Shown here one piece after another: positions 1-9,030 of a stretch of 64,000 nt of DNA (within the stretch, counting starts at the first letter, position 1; every line of letters begins with the position of its first letter). The position numbers and the translations under genes are program-made. The notes beneath the pieces were generated by a model. That model was not told the DNA's origin. It saw only the letters and a list, made by a program, of their open reading frames with translations, and did no database searches. Location: positions 36,343 through 100,342 of the forward strand of contig NZ_JASFDV010000015.1 of the NCBI RefSeq assembly GCF_030766825.1, in the 5' to 3' direction. Source of the stretch: Nocardiopsis sp. CC223A (lineage in GTDB: Bacteria > Actinomycetota > Actinomycetes > Streptosporangiales > Streptosporangiaceae).

Positions 1-89
1 CCCTACAGGATCTGCACCGCGGGCCGATCCGGCTCACCCTCCGCCGTGACGCCGAGGCCCCGCTCATCACGGAATGGTTCACCCTCTGA
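1..89 (+). CDS. 3' end of an unidentified gene (truncated by window edge)
   Basis: An open frame enters from the left edge and stops at TGA 87-89, leaving 28 C-terminal residues that end in EWFTL. The tail is too short to assign to a family. It points toward the CHAT gene but is separated from it by about 340 nt, so a shared operon is unlikely. The frame choice rests only on actinobacterial codon bias and the in-frame stop. Confidence 0.4.
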   Translation, partial: LQDLHRGPIRLTLRRDAEAPLITEWFTL

Positions 90-430
90 CCGCCGTCCGG
101 TGTGCGGGCCGCGGGACCCCGGCGCCGTGCGCGTTCGGGCCTCCCGCGGGGGCGGCGCACCCTGCGCGGGGGAGAAGGCCGGGAACACCCCCCAGAGGGT
201 GACCCGCGGCTCCGTCCTCGGCGGCGGGGCCCAACGGTCACAGATCGGGCGGTTCCGAATTGCCATTGCACCCCGACAGGAACCACCGGGCCGTCGTCGG
301 TTTTCGCCCCGTCTTGCCCCCGTTTGAGCGACCGACTCCGAGGTGACTTCGGGTTCACGCCTCCACACGGGCGGTGACCCGCTGCTATTCCTAGAGGTGC
401 TCCTCCCCCTCGGAGAAAGGCGGCCGGACC
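90..430 (+). other. intergenic region upstream of the CHAT gene
   Basis: 341 nt without a convincing gene. Two overlapping frames on the plus strand and one on the minus strand are low-complexity Arg/Pro/Gly readings of GC-rich DNA. The only clear signal is the purine-rich GGAGAAAGG at 412-420, a ribosome-binding site for the TTG start at 431. I see no confident promoter or terminator hairpin. Confidence 0.5.
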
Positions 431-2533
431 TTGACCCCGTCCCCTCCCGCACCCCGTTCCTCGACCCCCTCCGTCCGTTGGCGAACAGGCCGGGACGGGC
501 GGGTGGAAAGGTCCGGCCGCCTTCTCCTCCAACGCGTGATCCTCGGTGTCGACCTGGCCGAACGCGGCCTGTTCGACCAGACCGTGGAGATCCTGGACGG
601 CACCCATGCCCGGCTGCGGCGGCACCCGTTGGCCGAGGAGGCCGCACCGGTCCTGCCCGGGTTCCTCGCCAACCTGGGGTTGGCCAGGATCCTGTGCGGC
701 GGTTTCGGCGCTGCCGAGGACCACCTGGAGGAGGCCCGTTCCCTGGCCCGGGAGCGGAACCTGGACCTGTTGGAACTGGTCACCCGGCAGAACCTGGGCT
801 GTCTGACGCTGCGCAGGGGCGACCCCGCCGGGGCGATCGCCGTGTTCACGGACCTGGCGCACCGGCTGCCCGCCGACCGGCGCGAGGCGCTGTGCACCGA
901 CCTGGCGGAGGCCCTGCTGGCCGAGGGCCGTCTGGAGGAGGCCGCGCTGACACTGGCGGACGGCCCGTGGGCGCACGGCCGGTCGGCGCAGCCGGTCACC
1001 CTGCTGGTGGAGGCCAAGCTGCGGTTGCTGCGCGGTGACCGGTACCGGGCGCGGGAACTGGTCCGCCGGGTCCAGGACGCACACGGTCCGGGGTCGCTGT
1101 GGTTCCGCTTGGCGGTACGGGTGGAGGCGATGGCCGACCGGGTGTGCGCGGCCCCGTTGGAGCGGTTGTACACCTCGCCGCAGGAGCGGGCGCACGCCGC
1201 ACTGGAGCTGCGGCGACCGTTGAGCGTTTCCCGGCCCGTCCCCCGTCTGGTGGCGGCGCACCGGGCGGTGGACGTCCGGCTTCCCCCGTGGCCCCCCGCC
1301 CCGCGGATGCCCGGCGGGCCGCGGGTGGTCCACGGATCACACCCGGCCCGGACCCCCCGGGCGACCGGTGGCCCACGGACGGCCCACGGGCGGCAGGAGA
1401 CCTCTGGTCCGCGGGTGACCCATGAATCACAGGAGATCGGTGATCCGTGGGCGGCTTGCGCGGGACCGGCGGGAGGGGATCCGCACGTGGCCGGGGATCC
1501 GCAGGTGGTACGGGCCGGGGTGGAGGTGGCGCTGGCGCGGGGTGATCTGCGCGGGGCGCTGGAGTGGGCCGAGTTCTCCGTGCCCCCGGAGCCGCGGGTG
1601 CCGGCGGGGCGGTGCGACCCGGTGGTCGAGCGGTACCGGGAGGCGCTGGCGAACGGGCGGGACCGGCACTGCCTGGTGTACGCGCGGCGGTGGGAGCGGG
1701 CACGGTACGCACGCGGCGTGCCCGACCGGGAGTGCGGTCCGGTGGGCGCCCGGTTGTCCGGGCTGTTGGCCGACCGGGCGTTCGTGCGTCTGGTGGTCGT
1801 GGGCGAGGTGGTGGCGCTGGTCGTGGTCGACGGCCGGGTGCACGCCCGGTCGCTGGGCCCGCCCGCTCGGGTGGCGCGGGGGGTCGCCGCGGCCCTGGCC
1901 CCCGTGCTGGCGCTGGTGCGCGACCGGCCGCTGGTGATCGCCGCCGATCCGCGGCTGGGTCACCCACCGTGGGGTGCGCTGCCCGGGCTGCGCGGTCGTC
2001 CCGTCGCGGTGGTGCCGTCGGCACGGTCGTGGGTGGACCGGGCGGCACGGCCGCTCCCCCACTGGCGGCGGGTCCTGCTGGCGTCGGGACCGACGCCGCG
2101 GGGCGCCGCTCGGGAGGTCGCCGACCTGGGCGGGGTCCATTCGGGGGCGCGCAGGGCCGCCCGGGTCCACGAGGTCGCGGCGGGGGCCGCGGGCTGCGAC
2201 CTGGTGCACCTGTCCGGGCACGGCCGGGTGGCGGAACGTTCCCCGCTGCTGTCGTCGGTCGCCCTGGCCGACGGCCCGCTGCTGGCCCTGGACCTGGTGT
2301 CGGCGGCACCGCCGGAGGTGGTGGTGCTGACCTCGTGCGGGGCCGGACGCTTCGCCGGGGCGCTGCTGGCGGCGGGGGTGCGCGCGGTGGTGGCCAGCCC
2401 GGCCCCGGTGCGCGATGCCGGGACCGGGCGGGCCGTGGCCGGTTTCCACCGGGCGCTGGCGGCGGGTGCCGCTCCGCCCGAAGCGGTGGCCGCCCATCTG
2501 GGACGGCACGGCTTCGTGTGTCTGGGGGCCTGA
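431..2533 (+). CDS. TPR-like / CHAT-domain protein (caspase-like peptidase fold)
   Basis: 700 aa. The first ~280 residues are helical and TPR-like (Leu/Ala/Glu-rich). Residues ~290-360 form a low-complexity linker with repeated G-P-R-x-x-H units. The C-terminal ~250 residues are a CHAT domain, with the likely catalytic His in HLSGHGR and Cys in LTSCGAGR near the end. CHAT proteins are clan CD cysteine peptidases, often fused to TPR sensors; some bacterial ones act in immunity and regulated cell death. Start is TTG 431, chosen for GGAGAAAGG ten nt upstream; GTG 536 is an alternative. No partner gene is adjacent. The gene converges with the MBL hydrolase, with one base between the two stop codons. 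The CHAT call is firm; substrate and role are unknown. Confidence 0.82.
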   Translation: MTPSPPAPRSSTPSVRWRTGRDGRVERSGRLLLQRVILGVDLAERGLFDQTVEILDGTHARLRRHPLAEEAAPVLPGFLANLGLARILCGGFGAAEDHLEEARSLARERNLDLLELVTRQNLGCLTLRRGDPAGAIAVFTDLAHRLPADRREALCTDLAEALLAEGRLEEAALTLADGPWAHGRSAQPVTLLVEAKLRLLRGDRYRARELVRRVQDAHGPGSLWFRLAVRVEAMADRVCAAPLERLYTSPQERAHAALELRRPLSVSRPVPRLVAAHRAVDVRLPPWPPAPRMPGGPRVVHGSHPARTPRATGGPRTAHGRQETSGPRVTHESQEIGDPWAACAGPAGGDPHVAGDPQVVRAGVEVALARGDLRGALEWAEFSVPPEPRVPAGRCDPVVERYREALANGRDRHCLVYARRWERARYARGVPDRECGPVGARLSGLLADRAFVRLVVVGEVVALVVVDGRVHARSLGPPARVARGVAAALAPVLALVRDRPLVIAADPRLGHPPWGALPGLRGRPVAVVPSARSWVDRAARPLPHWRRVLLASGPTPRGAAREVADLGGVHSGARRAARVHEVAAGAAGCDLVHLSGHGRVAERSPLLSSVALADGPLLALDLVSAAPPEVVVLTSCGAGRFAGALLAAGVRAVVASPAPVRDAGTGRAVAGFHRALAAGAAPPEAVAAHLGRHGFVCLGA

Positions 2534-2534
2534 C

Positions 2535-3188
2535 TCACCAGCCCCGTTCGCGCCACTCGTCCAGGTGGGGGCGCTCCACGCCCAGAGTGGTGTCGCGGCC
2601 GTGGCCGGGGTAGACCCAGGTGTCGTCGGGCAGGACCCCGAACACGCGCTCCTCGACATCACCGAGAAGGGTCCGGAAGTCCTCGTCGGACCAGGTGCGG
2701 CCGACTCCGCCCGGGAAGAGGCTGTCCCCGGTGAACAGGTGGGTGTGACCCTCGGGGTCGTCGTAGCGCAGCGCGATGGACCCGGGTGTGTGGCCGCGCA
2801 GGTGGATGACGGTGAGGTGGCCGTCCCCGACGGGGATCCGCGAGCCGTGGACGACGGGTTCGTCGACGGAGACGGGCAGCTCCCCTCCGTCCTCGGGGTG
2901 GGCCACGGTCCGGGCGCCGGTCTCACCGACGACCTCGGCCAGGGCCTGCCAGTGGTCCTGGTGGCGGTGGGTGGTGATCACCCGGTCGAGTCCGTCGGAG
3001 CCGACGAGTTCGAGGATGCGGTCGGGTTCGGCGGCGGCGTCGATGAGGACGGCTTCGCCGGTGGAGCGGCAACGCAGCAGGTAGGCGTTGTTCTCCATGG
3101 GGCCGACACTGATCTTGGTGATGGTCAGATGCGGTAGTCGTCGCAGGTCGGCGGGGCCGCCGACCCTGGTATCTCCGGAGTAGCTCAC
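2535..3188 (-). CDS. MBL-fold metallo-hydrolase (glyoxalase II-like)
   Basis: 217 aa. Metal-binding motif THRHQDH at residues 73-79 supplies His74, His76, Asp78 and His79. TGDSLFPGGVGR and VYPGHG supply the later Asp and His ligands. This is the compact glyoxalase II / thioesterase-like branch of the metallo-beta-lactamase fold, likely a cytoplasmic hydrolase of a thioester or related substrate; the exact substrate cannot be read. The start is GTG 3188; the ordered N-terminal strands (LTITKISVGPMENNAYLL) argue against starting later at Met31. It lies downstream of the enoyl-CoA hydratase on the same strand, but a strong hairpin at 3224-3252 separates them. Confidence 0.85.
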   Translation of the reverse strand: MSYSGDTRVGGPADLRRLPHLTITKISVGPMENNAYLLRCRSTGEAVLIDAAAEPDRILELVGSDGLDRVITTHRHQDHWQALAEVVGETGARTVAHPEDGGELPVSVDEPVVHGSRIPVGDGHLTVIHLRGHTPGSIALRYDDPEGHTHLFTGDSLFPGGVGRTWSDEDFRTLLGDVEERVFGVLPDDTWVYPGHGRDTTLGVERPHLDEWRERGW

Positions 3189-3223
3189 CCGACCATTGTG
3201 ACCTCTTCACAGGAGCGAACGCA

Positions 3224-3252
3224 CCGGACGCCCCGAAAGGAGGGGCGTCCGG
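3224..3252. terminator. hairpin between enoyl-CoA hydratase and MBL hydrolase
   Basis: Perfect 11-bp inverted repeat, CCGGACGCCCC at 3224-3234 and GGGGCGTCCGG at 3242-3252, with a 7-nt loop. It lies 6 nt past the hydratase stop. There is no T-tract, as usual in this genome. Confidence 0.75.
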
Positions 3253-3258
3253 CCGTGG

Positions 3259-4080
3259 TCACCTGGCCCAGCGCGGGGGGCGCTTCTCGAAGAAGGACAG
3301 CCGCCCCTCGGCGGCGTCCTCGGCGGCGAAGAACTCGGCGGACAGCTCGCCCATGCGGGAGAACGCCTCGGCCCGCCGTTCGGGGGCGGCCAGCGCCCCG
3401 GCGCCGAGTTCGCCGAGCAGTTCTTTGGTGCGCGAGAGCGCCTTGGGCGCGGAGCCGCGGATGCCCTGGAGGACCGCGTCGAGGGCGTGCGCCATGTCAC
3501 GGTCGGGTACCGCCTGGGTGATGAGCCCGGCCTTGGCGGCGGCGGAGGCGTCGAACAGCTCGCCGGTGAGGAAGTAGCGGCTGAGCTGGCGCGAGTGCAT
3601 CCGCGCGGACACGGGGACGGAGATGATCGCGGGCACCACGCCGATGCGCACCTCGGTGAACGCGAAGGTGGCGCTCTTGGGGGCCAGGGCGATGTCGGCG
3701 GCGGCGACCAGGCCGATGCCGCCGGCGCGGGCGGCGCCGTTGAGGGCGGCGATGACGGGCTTGGGGGCGCCCATGATCTGCTCGAAGACCTCCGGCAGCT
3801 CGGGGGCCGGCTCGACGGGCTCCCCGGCCAGGGCGGCGGCGACCTCCTTGAGGTCGGCCCCGGCGCAGAACACGGGTCCGGTGCCGGTGAGGACGACGGC
3901 GCGCACCTCGTCGTCGGCCATGGCGTCGGACAGCGCCTTGGAGAGTTCCGACCGCAGCCGCGCGGACAGCGCGTTGCGGTTGCGGGGGGAGTCGAGGGTG
4001 ACCGTGGCCACTCCCCTGTCCACCTCAAGGCGTACCAGTGGCGTGTCGTCCTTGGTCGTCGGGGACGAGTGCTGCGTCAT
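3259..4080 (-). CDS. enoyl-CoA hydratase/isomerase family protein
   Basis: 273 aa crotonase-fold enzyme. The N-terminal core TVTLDSPRNRNALS, the oxyanion-hole segment GTGPVFCAGADLKEV, and the downstream GGIGLVAAADIALAP ... FTEVRIGVVPAII block follow the family order. The EVRIGVVPA form recalls methylglutaconyl-CoA hydratase-type members (leucine/isovalerate breakdown), but general beta-oxidation hydratases are also possible. Start is ATG 4080, ten nt after GGAGAAAGG; an in-frame ATG at 4110 lacks a ribosome-binding site. The gene appears monocistronic, with its own terminator. Enzyme family is certain, substrate is not. Confidence 0.9.
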   Translation of the reverse strand: MTQHSSPTTKDDTPLVRLEVDRGVATVTLDSPRNRNALSARLRSELSKALSDAMADDEVRAVVLTGTGPVFCAGADLKEVAAALAGEPVEPAPELPEVFEQIMGAPKPVIAALNGAARAGGIGLVAAADIALAPKSATFAFTEVRIGVVPAIISVPVSARMHSRQLSRYFLTGELFDASAAAKAGLITQAVPDRDMAHALDAVLQGIRGSAPKALSRTKELLGELGAGALAAPERRAEAFSRMGELSAEFFAAEDAAEGRLSFFEKRPPRWAR

Positions 4081-4324
4081 CGCAGACCGACCTTTCTCCG
4101 GGTCCATCATCTCCGCGGGTGCGGGGAGTGTGTGAGAGCGTGCGCACCGTCGGGGTACGGCGCACCCGAGAACGCCCGGTTTGTGACCGGACGCGCCTCT
4201 CTTGTGGCGGAATGCACGAATCCGATTCCACCCTAGACGGACGGATTGTTAAGGCACCACGGCCGAGTGGCCCGTGTTCGTTAAGTCCCTGTCACGGTCA
4301 GAGGGCGAACGTGTGAAGCACAAC

Positions 4325-4355
4325 GGGGCCGGGGACCGTTGCGGTCCCCGGCCCC
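4325..4355. terminator. terminator of the DUF5998 gene
   Basis: Perfect 13-bp stem, GGGGCCGGGGACC at 4325-4337 with GGTCCCCGGCCCC at 4343-4355, and a 5-nt loop. It is 14 nt beyond the stop codon of the minus-strand gene. Confidence 0.85.
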
Positions 4356-4369
4356 GCGGGAATCCGGTG

Positions 4370-4960
4370 TCAGCGGGTGGCCGCCGACAGCGCGTTCGCG
4401 AAGTTCAGCATGGTGGCGACGGCCTCGGCCCCGTCGGCCGCCTCGCTCACCCGCAGCGTGAGCGGCTCGGCGGTGATGGCGCCGGTGTAGCCGTGGTCGA
4501 GCTCGCAGCTCTCGTCGGCGCAGGAGGCCGGCTCCAGGTCGATGTGGGCGACCGCGCCCCAGTTGACGGAGAGGTTGACGCTGAGGACCAGTTCGCTGGG
4601 CATGCTCCCGGGCGTGTACTGCGCGGGGTTGGGCACGACCCTGGTGAGGGCGACCGACTGGATGTTGCCGAGCTGGATGCTGTCGGTGGTGGTGGACGCG
4701 TGCGAGGTACCGCCGGTCTCGGTGGGCGGGTGCTCGTCGGTGTGGCACACCACGAGCCGGGTGGCGGTGAGCAGCATGACGGTGATGTGCCGACGCATCT
4801 CCATCGCCGGGTCGAAGGTCGCCTCGTGGTGCACGACGAACGCCTCGGCGTTCTCGTCGCCCAGGGCCGTGGCGACGGCGTCGATCACCAGCGCGGGATA
4901 GTAGCCGCTGCGTTCGATCTCCAGCCGCCAGTCCGTGGACACGGCGCGTGTTTTCCTCAT
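4370..4960 (-). CDS. DUF5998 family protein
   Basis: 196 aa. Recognised from memory as the actinobacterial DUF5998 family: N-terminal GYYPALVIDAV, then AFVVHHEATFD, RRHITVMLLTATRLVVCHTDEH, WGAVAHIDLEPASC, and a closing DHGYTG ... LRVSEAADG segment. No membrane segments; probably cytoplasmic. Some entries are annotated as phosphodiesterase, but I see no established catalytic motif, so no function is assigned. Start ATG 4960 is chosen because the conserved part begins directly after it; the open frame extends 36 codons further but that extension is low complexity. It lies 112 nt downstream of the GNAT/CoA-ligase gene on the same strand, so co-transcription is possible. Confidence 0.8.
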   Translation of the reverse strand: MRKTRAVSTDWRLEIERSGYYPALVIDAVATALGDENAEAFVVHHEATFDPAMEMRRHITVMLLTATRLVVCHTDEHPPTETGGTSHASTTTDSIQLGNIQSVALTRVVPNPAQYTPGSMPSELVLSVNLSVNWGAVAHIDLEPASCADESCELDHGYTGAITAEPLTLRVSEAADGAEAVATMLNFANALSAATR

Positions 4961-5072
4961 ATCCCTATCCTGCCTGCTCCCCGCGGCACTTCGCGACCGC
5001 TGGGCGAAACGGGATGCCCAATGCCTGATCAGGACGCCACCCCTCGCCCGTGCGCGGGCACCGGCCACCGCA

Positions 5073-7892
5073 TCAGAACGTCACCCCGCGCAAGCGCCGG
5101 GGCCCGGCGTCGGGCCGGATGTCGGGGGCCTCGCGCAGCCACATGCGGGCGCCCAGCACGTGCGCGCCGGTGGCGTTGACCAGCACCGGGTCCAGGTCGA
5201 TGTAGCCGATCTCGGGGAACGCCTCCACCAGGCGCGACACCCGGATGAGGAGTTCCTCCAGCGCCTCCACATTGGGCTGTTCGGCCAGCGAGGTGGCCCC
5301 GGCGGGCAGCCCGAACAGCAGCGGCGCGGCCCGCACGGCGTGGATGAGGTCGGCGGCGTCCATGTCGGTGAGCGGGGCCAGCCGGAACGCGCGGTCGTCG
5401 AGGAGTTCGGCGGTGACGTCGGCCAGGCCGAAGGAGACCACCGAGCCGAACGACCGGTTGTCGCCCGCCCGCACCACGGTGGGCACCCCGGGGGCGACCA
5501 TGCGCTGCACGACCAGGTCGGCCTCGGCACCGAACCGGTCGGCCAGCGACAGGTAGGCGCTGCGCACGTCGTCGGGGGTGCGCAGGTCGGCGCGGACGAA
5601 GGTGCCCCCGGACCGCACCCGCAGGTCGGGGGAGTCGGCCTTGACCACGACGGGGTAGCCCAGGCGCCCGGCGGCCACCACGGCCTCGTCGGGAGAGGAC
5701 ACGGGGATGTCGGGGTAGGCGGTGATGCCGTAGCAGGAGAGGAGTTCACGGGTGTCCTCGGCGGAGACCGCGGTGTCCTCGTCGTAACGGCGCTCGCCGC
5801 CGAACCAGACCTCCTCCTCGCCCGGGCCGTTCTTGAGCGCCCGGGTGATGGTGGCCCGGGCGCGGGCGCCGTCGATGTCGGGCAGCTCGGGGTGGCGGCC
5901 GGGCTTGCGGTCGCGCCACTGGGTGTACCGGGTGGCATAGGCCAGGGCGCGCACGGCGTCCTCGGGCGCGGGGTAGGAGGGCACCGAGCCGCGCAGCGTC
6001 TCCCCGCGCTCGCCCACGTGGCGCAGCTCGTCGGGAACGCCCTGGCGGGCCAGGTAGGTGGTGACGATGGGCTTGTCCGAGCCCAGGGAACGGGCCCGCA
6101 GCACCCGCGCGACGTCGTCGGAGATGGGGTGCAGGGCGGGGACGAACACGACCACGACGGAGTGGACGTCGTCGTCGGCCAGGGCCGCCTCCAGGGCGCG
6201 GTCGAAGTCGTCCGCGGTGGCCTGCGGGCCCAGGTTGACGGGGTCGTGCGGCTTGAGGCCCTGGCGGATCGCCGCGTCCTTGACCAGCAGCTCCAGGGAG
6301 TCGGAGTTGCCGATGACGCCGACCCGGGGCCCCTTGGGCAGGGGCTGGTAGGCGAACACCTGGGCGGCGTCGAACATCTGCGTGATGTCGTCGACCCGGA
6401 CCACCCCGGCCTGCTGGAACAGCGAGGTGACGGCGTAGTCGGGCAGGGCCAGCCCGCCCGCCGCGTGGCCGGTGGGGGTGGTCTGCGCGGACCCGCCGCT
6501 GCGCACCGCCACGACCGGCTTCAGCTTGGCCAGGCGCCGGGCCAGGCGGGTGAACTTGCGCGGGTTGCCCAGGGACTCCAGGTACTGGAGGACGACCTCG
6601 GTGGACGGGTCCTCCTGCCAGTACTGCATGAGGTCGTTGCCGGACACGTCGGCGCGGTTGCCCGCGGAGACGAACGTGGACAGGCCCATCCCCCGGTCGG
6701 CGACGCGCTGTAGGATGGCCCGCCCCAGGGCCCCGGACTGGGAGAAGAACCCGATGGGCCCGCTCTGCGGCAGGTCGGGCGACAGAGTGGCGTTCAGGGA
6801 CACCGACGGGTCGGTGTTGGCGACGCCCAGGCAGTTGGGTCCGACCACGCGCATCCCGGCGGCGCGGGCGGTGCGCACCAGCTCGTCCTGGCGGGCGCGC
6901 CCCTCGGGGCCGGTCTCGCCGAACCCCGAGCTGACCACGATCAGGCCGTGCACGCCCTTCTCGGCGCACTGCTCCACCACGTCGACGACCGCTTCGGCGC
7001 GCACGGCGACGACGGCCAGGTCCACCTGGTCGGGGATGTCCAGCACGGAGGGGTAGGCGCGCACGCCCACGACGGCCCTGGCCTCGGGGTGGACGGGGTA
7101 GACGGGACCCTGGAACTCGCTGTCGAGGAGGTTGCGCAGGGCGGTCTGGCCGATGGTGTGGGCGGTGCGGCTGGCGCCGATGACCGCGACGGACTCCGGG
7201 AACAGCAGCCGGGCGATGGAGCGCGACTCGGCCCGCTGTTCGCGGGCCCGCATGACCTCGGTGGAGTCGTCGGTGGGCTGGATGTCCAGGGTGAGCCGGA
7301 TGACCCCCTCGTCGAAGGTCTGCTGGGCGGTGTACCCGGCTTCGCGGAAGACGTTGATCATCCGCCGGTTCTCCGGGAGCACGTCCGCGATGAACCGGCG
7401 GATGCCGCGTTCGCGGGCGGCCGCGCCGATGTGCTCCAGCAGGACGGAGGCCAGCCCGCGCCCCTGGTGGGCGTCCTCCACGACGAAGGCGACCTCGGCC
7501 TCCTCCGGGGCGACCTTGTCGTAGCGCACCACGGCGACGAGGGCGTCGGAGATGGTGGCGACCAGGGCCACCCGGTCCTCGTAGTCGACCGTGGTGAAGC
7601 GTCTGACGTCGCGGTCGGAGAGGCGGGGGTAGGGCGCGAAGAACCGGTAGTAGATCGTCTCCGGGGAGAGTCTGCCGTGGAACTCGCGCAACAGGTCGGC
7701 GTCGCCGGGGGTGATGGGGCGCAGGTGGGCGGTGCCTCCGTCGGTCAGAACGACGTCGGCTTCCCAGTGGTTCGGGTAGGACTGCACGACTGCGAGACTA
7801 GACGACAATCGGTCGATTCCGGGGAAAGTCGATGCGGCCGGTGCGAGATCGCCGGCGGTCCGCCCTTGTTCCCGGGGGTCGAAGGTCCCCAT
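5073..7892 (-). CDS. protein N-acetyltransferase / NDP-forming acyl-CoA synthetase-like fusion (Pat type)
   Basis: 939 aa in two parts. Residues ~35-205 are a GNAT domain (AHLRPITPGD; acetyl-CoA loop near HQGRGLASVLLEH). The rest is an NDP-forming acyl-CoA synthetase-like module: CoA-binding Rossmann domain (SVAVIGASRTAHTIGQTAL), flavodoxin-like succinyl-CoA ligase domains (GFFSQSGALG), and a C-terminal ATP-grasp part (YPVVVKADSPD). This matches Pat-type protein lysine acetyltransferases, which acetylate and switch off AMP-forming acyl-CoA synthetases. Here GNAT comes first, the order common in actinobacteria and opposite to Salmonella Pat. ATG 7892 has no clear ribosome-binding site; GTG 7787 (just before QSYPNHWEADVVL) is a credible later start. 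Whether the ligase half is active is not visible. Confidence 0.88.
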   Translation of the reverse strand: MGTFDPREQGRTAGDLAPAASTFPGIDRLSSSLAVVQSYPNHWEADVVLTDGGTAHLRPITPGDADLLREFHGRLSPETIYYRFFAPYPRLSDRDVRRFTTVDYEDRVALVATISDALVAVVRYDKVAPEEAEVAFVVEDAHQGRGLASVLLEHIGAAARERGIRRFIADVLPENRRMINVFREAGYTAQQTFDEGVIRLTLDIQPTDDSTEVMRAREQRAESRSIARLLFPESVAVIGASRTAHTIGQTALRNLLDSEFQGPVYPVHPEARAVVGVRAYPSVLDIPDQVDLAVVAVRAEAVVDVVEQCAEKGVHGLIVVSSGFGETGPEGRARQDELVRTARAAGMRVVGPNCLGVANTDPSVSLNATLSPDLPQSGPIGFFSQSGALGRAILQRVADRGMGLSTFVSAGNRADVSGNDLMQYWQEDPSTEVVLQYLESLGNPRKFTRLARRLAKLKPVVAVRSGGSAQTTPTGHAAGGLALPDYAVTSLFQQAGVVRVDDITQMFDAAQVFAYQPLPKGPRVGVIGNSDSLELLVKDAAIRQGLKPHDPVNLGPQATADDFDRALEAALADDDVHSVVVVFVPALHPISDDVARVLRARSLGSDKPIVTTYLARQGVPDELRHVGERGETLRGSVPSYPAPEDAVRALAYATRYTQWRDRKPGRHPELPDIDGARARATITRALKNGPGEEEVWFGGERRYDEDTAVSAEDTRELLSCYGITAYPDIPVSSPDEAVVAAGRLGYPVVVKADSPDLRVRSGGTFVRADLRTPDDVRSAYLSLADRFGAEADLVVQRMVAPGVPTVVRAGDNRSFGSVVSFGLADVTAELLDDRAFRLAPLTDMDAADLIHAVRAAPLLFGLPAGATSLAEQPNVEALEELLIRVSRLVEAFPEIGYIDLDPVLVNATGAHVLGARMWLREAPDIRPDAGPRRLRGVTF

Positions 7893-8065
7893 CCGGGAGC
7901 GAGCACCCTATGGCCGGATACGCTTGCCCACGGGGCTCGGCTCCGGGACGAGGTTCCCGAATCAGCGCGTGTCCGGGGTGCCGTCACTTCGTTACACACC
8001 GCTGACGATTCACCTGTTAACGTCGAGCGGGCACGAATTCTCATGACTCGGTGGTGGCTGGCGAT

Positions 8066-9010
8066 ATGACACGAGTGGTCGTGATCGGTGATCTGATGAC
8101 CGACGCCGTAGCGCGCGCGTTCCACCCGTTGGCCCGCGGCAGCGACACCCCGGCGTCGGTGGTGATGTACGGCGGCGGATCGGGGGCCAACATCGCCTCC
8201 TGGCTGTCGGTGGAGGGCACCGACACCACGTTCGTGGGTCGGCGCGGCTCCGACATCACCGGTCGCACCCGCGAGATGGAGCTGATGGGCTACGGGCTCG
8301 ACTCGCGGATGGTGATGGACCCCGAGGTCGCGACCGGGACCTGCGTGGTGATGATCACGCACCGGGGCGACCGGACGATGCTGAGCGACCCGGGCGCCAA
8401 CGCCCGCCTTCAGCCCGAGGACCTGCCGCGCGACGTGTTCGGCCCGGACGGGCACCTGCACGTGTCGGGCTACACGCTGATCAACGCGGACTCGCGCCGG
8501 GCGGCGCGGGTGGCGCTGCGGATGGCGCGCGAGAGCGGCATGTCCATCTCGGTGGACGGCGGCTCGCACGCCCCGCTGGAGCGGGCCGGCGCGGAGAACT
8601 TCCTGGACTGGACGCAGGGCGCCCGCCTGCTGTTCGCGAACCTGGCCCAGGCCAAGGTGCTGACCGGCCGGGAGGACCCGGATGCGGCGGCCAAGGTGCT
8701 CACCGCCTGGTTCCCGAACGTGGTGCTGAAGCTGGGCGAGGAGGGCGGCCTGTGGGCGTCCAAGACCCGCGATGACGTGGTGCGGGCCCCGGCCGACCAG
8801 GTGGAGCCCTCGCCGGGCTCGGTGGGCGCGGGCGACGCGTTCATCGCGGGCTTCCTGCCCGCGTGGCTGGCGGGCCGCCACCCCAAGGAGGCCCTGGCAC
8901 GGGCGCACCGTCTGGCGGCACGGGCCCTGCACCAGCCGGGCGCACGCCCGGACCTGGGCAACGGCCAGCCGGTGCGGCGCGGCGCCCCGCGCGGCCAGCG
9001 CATCCGCTGA
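8066..9010 (+). CDS. PfkB-family carbohydrate kinase (ribokinase-like)
   Basis: 314 aa. N-terminal VVVIGDLMTDAV, the substrate-binding MYGGGSGANIASWL, and the C-terminal PfkB signature SVGAGDAFIAGFL with the catalytic Asp of GAGDAF. The protein would phosphorylate a sugar or nucleoside hydroxyl with ATP; the substrate is unknown. ATG 8066 is chosen because the first strand (TRVVVIGD) starts there; GTG 8051 is in frame but adds only five residues and has no better ribosome-binding site. It is divergent from the Pat-type gene, and its 3' end is closed by an unusually long hairpin. Confidence 0.87.
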   Translation: MTRVVVIGDLMTDAVARAFHPLARGSDTPASVVMYGGGSGANIASWLSVEGTDTTFVGRRGSDITGRTREMELMGYGLDSRMVMDPEVATGTCVVMITHRGDRTMLSDPGANARLQPEDLPRDVFGPDGHLHVSGYTLINADSRRAARVALRMARESGMSISVDGGSHAPLERAGAENFLDWTQGARLLFANLAQAKVLTGREDPDAAAKVLTAWFPNVVLKLGEEGGLWASKTRDDVVRAPADQVEPSPGSVGAGDAFIAGFLPAWLAGRHPKEALARAHRLAARALHQPGARPDLGNGQPVRRGAPRGQRIR

Positions 9011-9030
9011 CCCGCACCCCCGCGACGTTC

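Noticed and set aside
343..1173. Alternative frames overlapping the start of the CHAT gene
   Set aside because: Arg/Gly/Pro-rich readings with no motif, whereas the chosen frame carries TPR-like and CHAT sequence.
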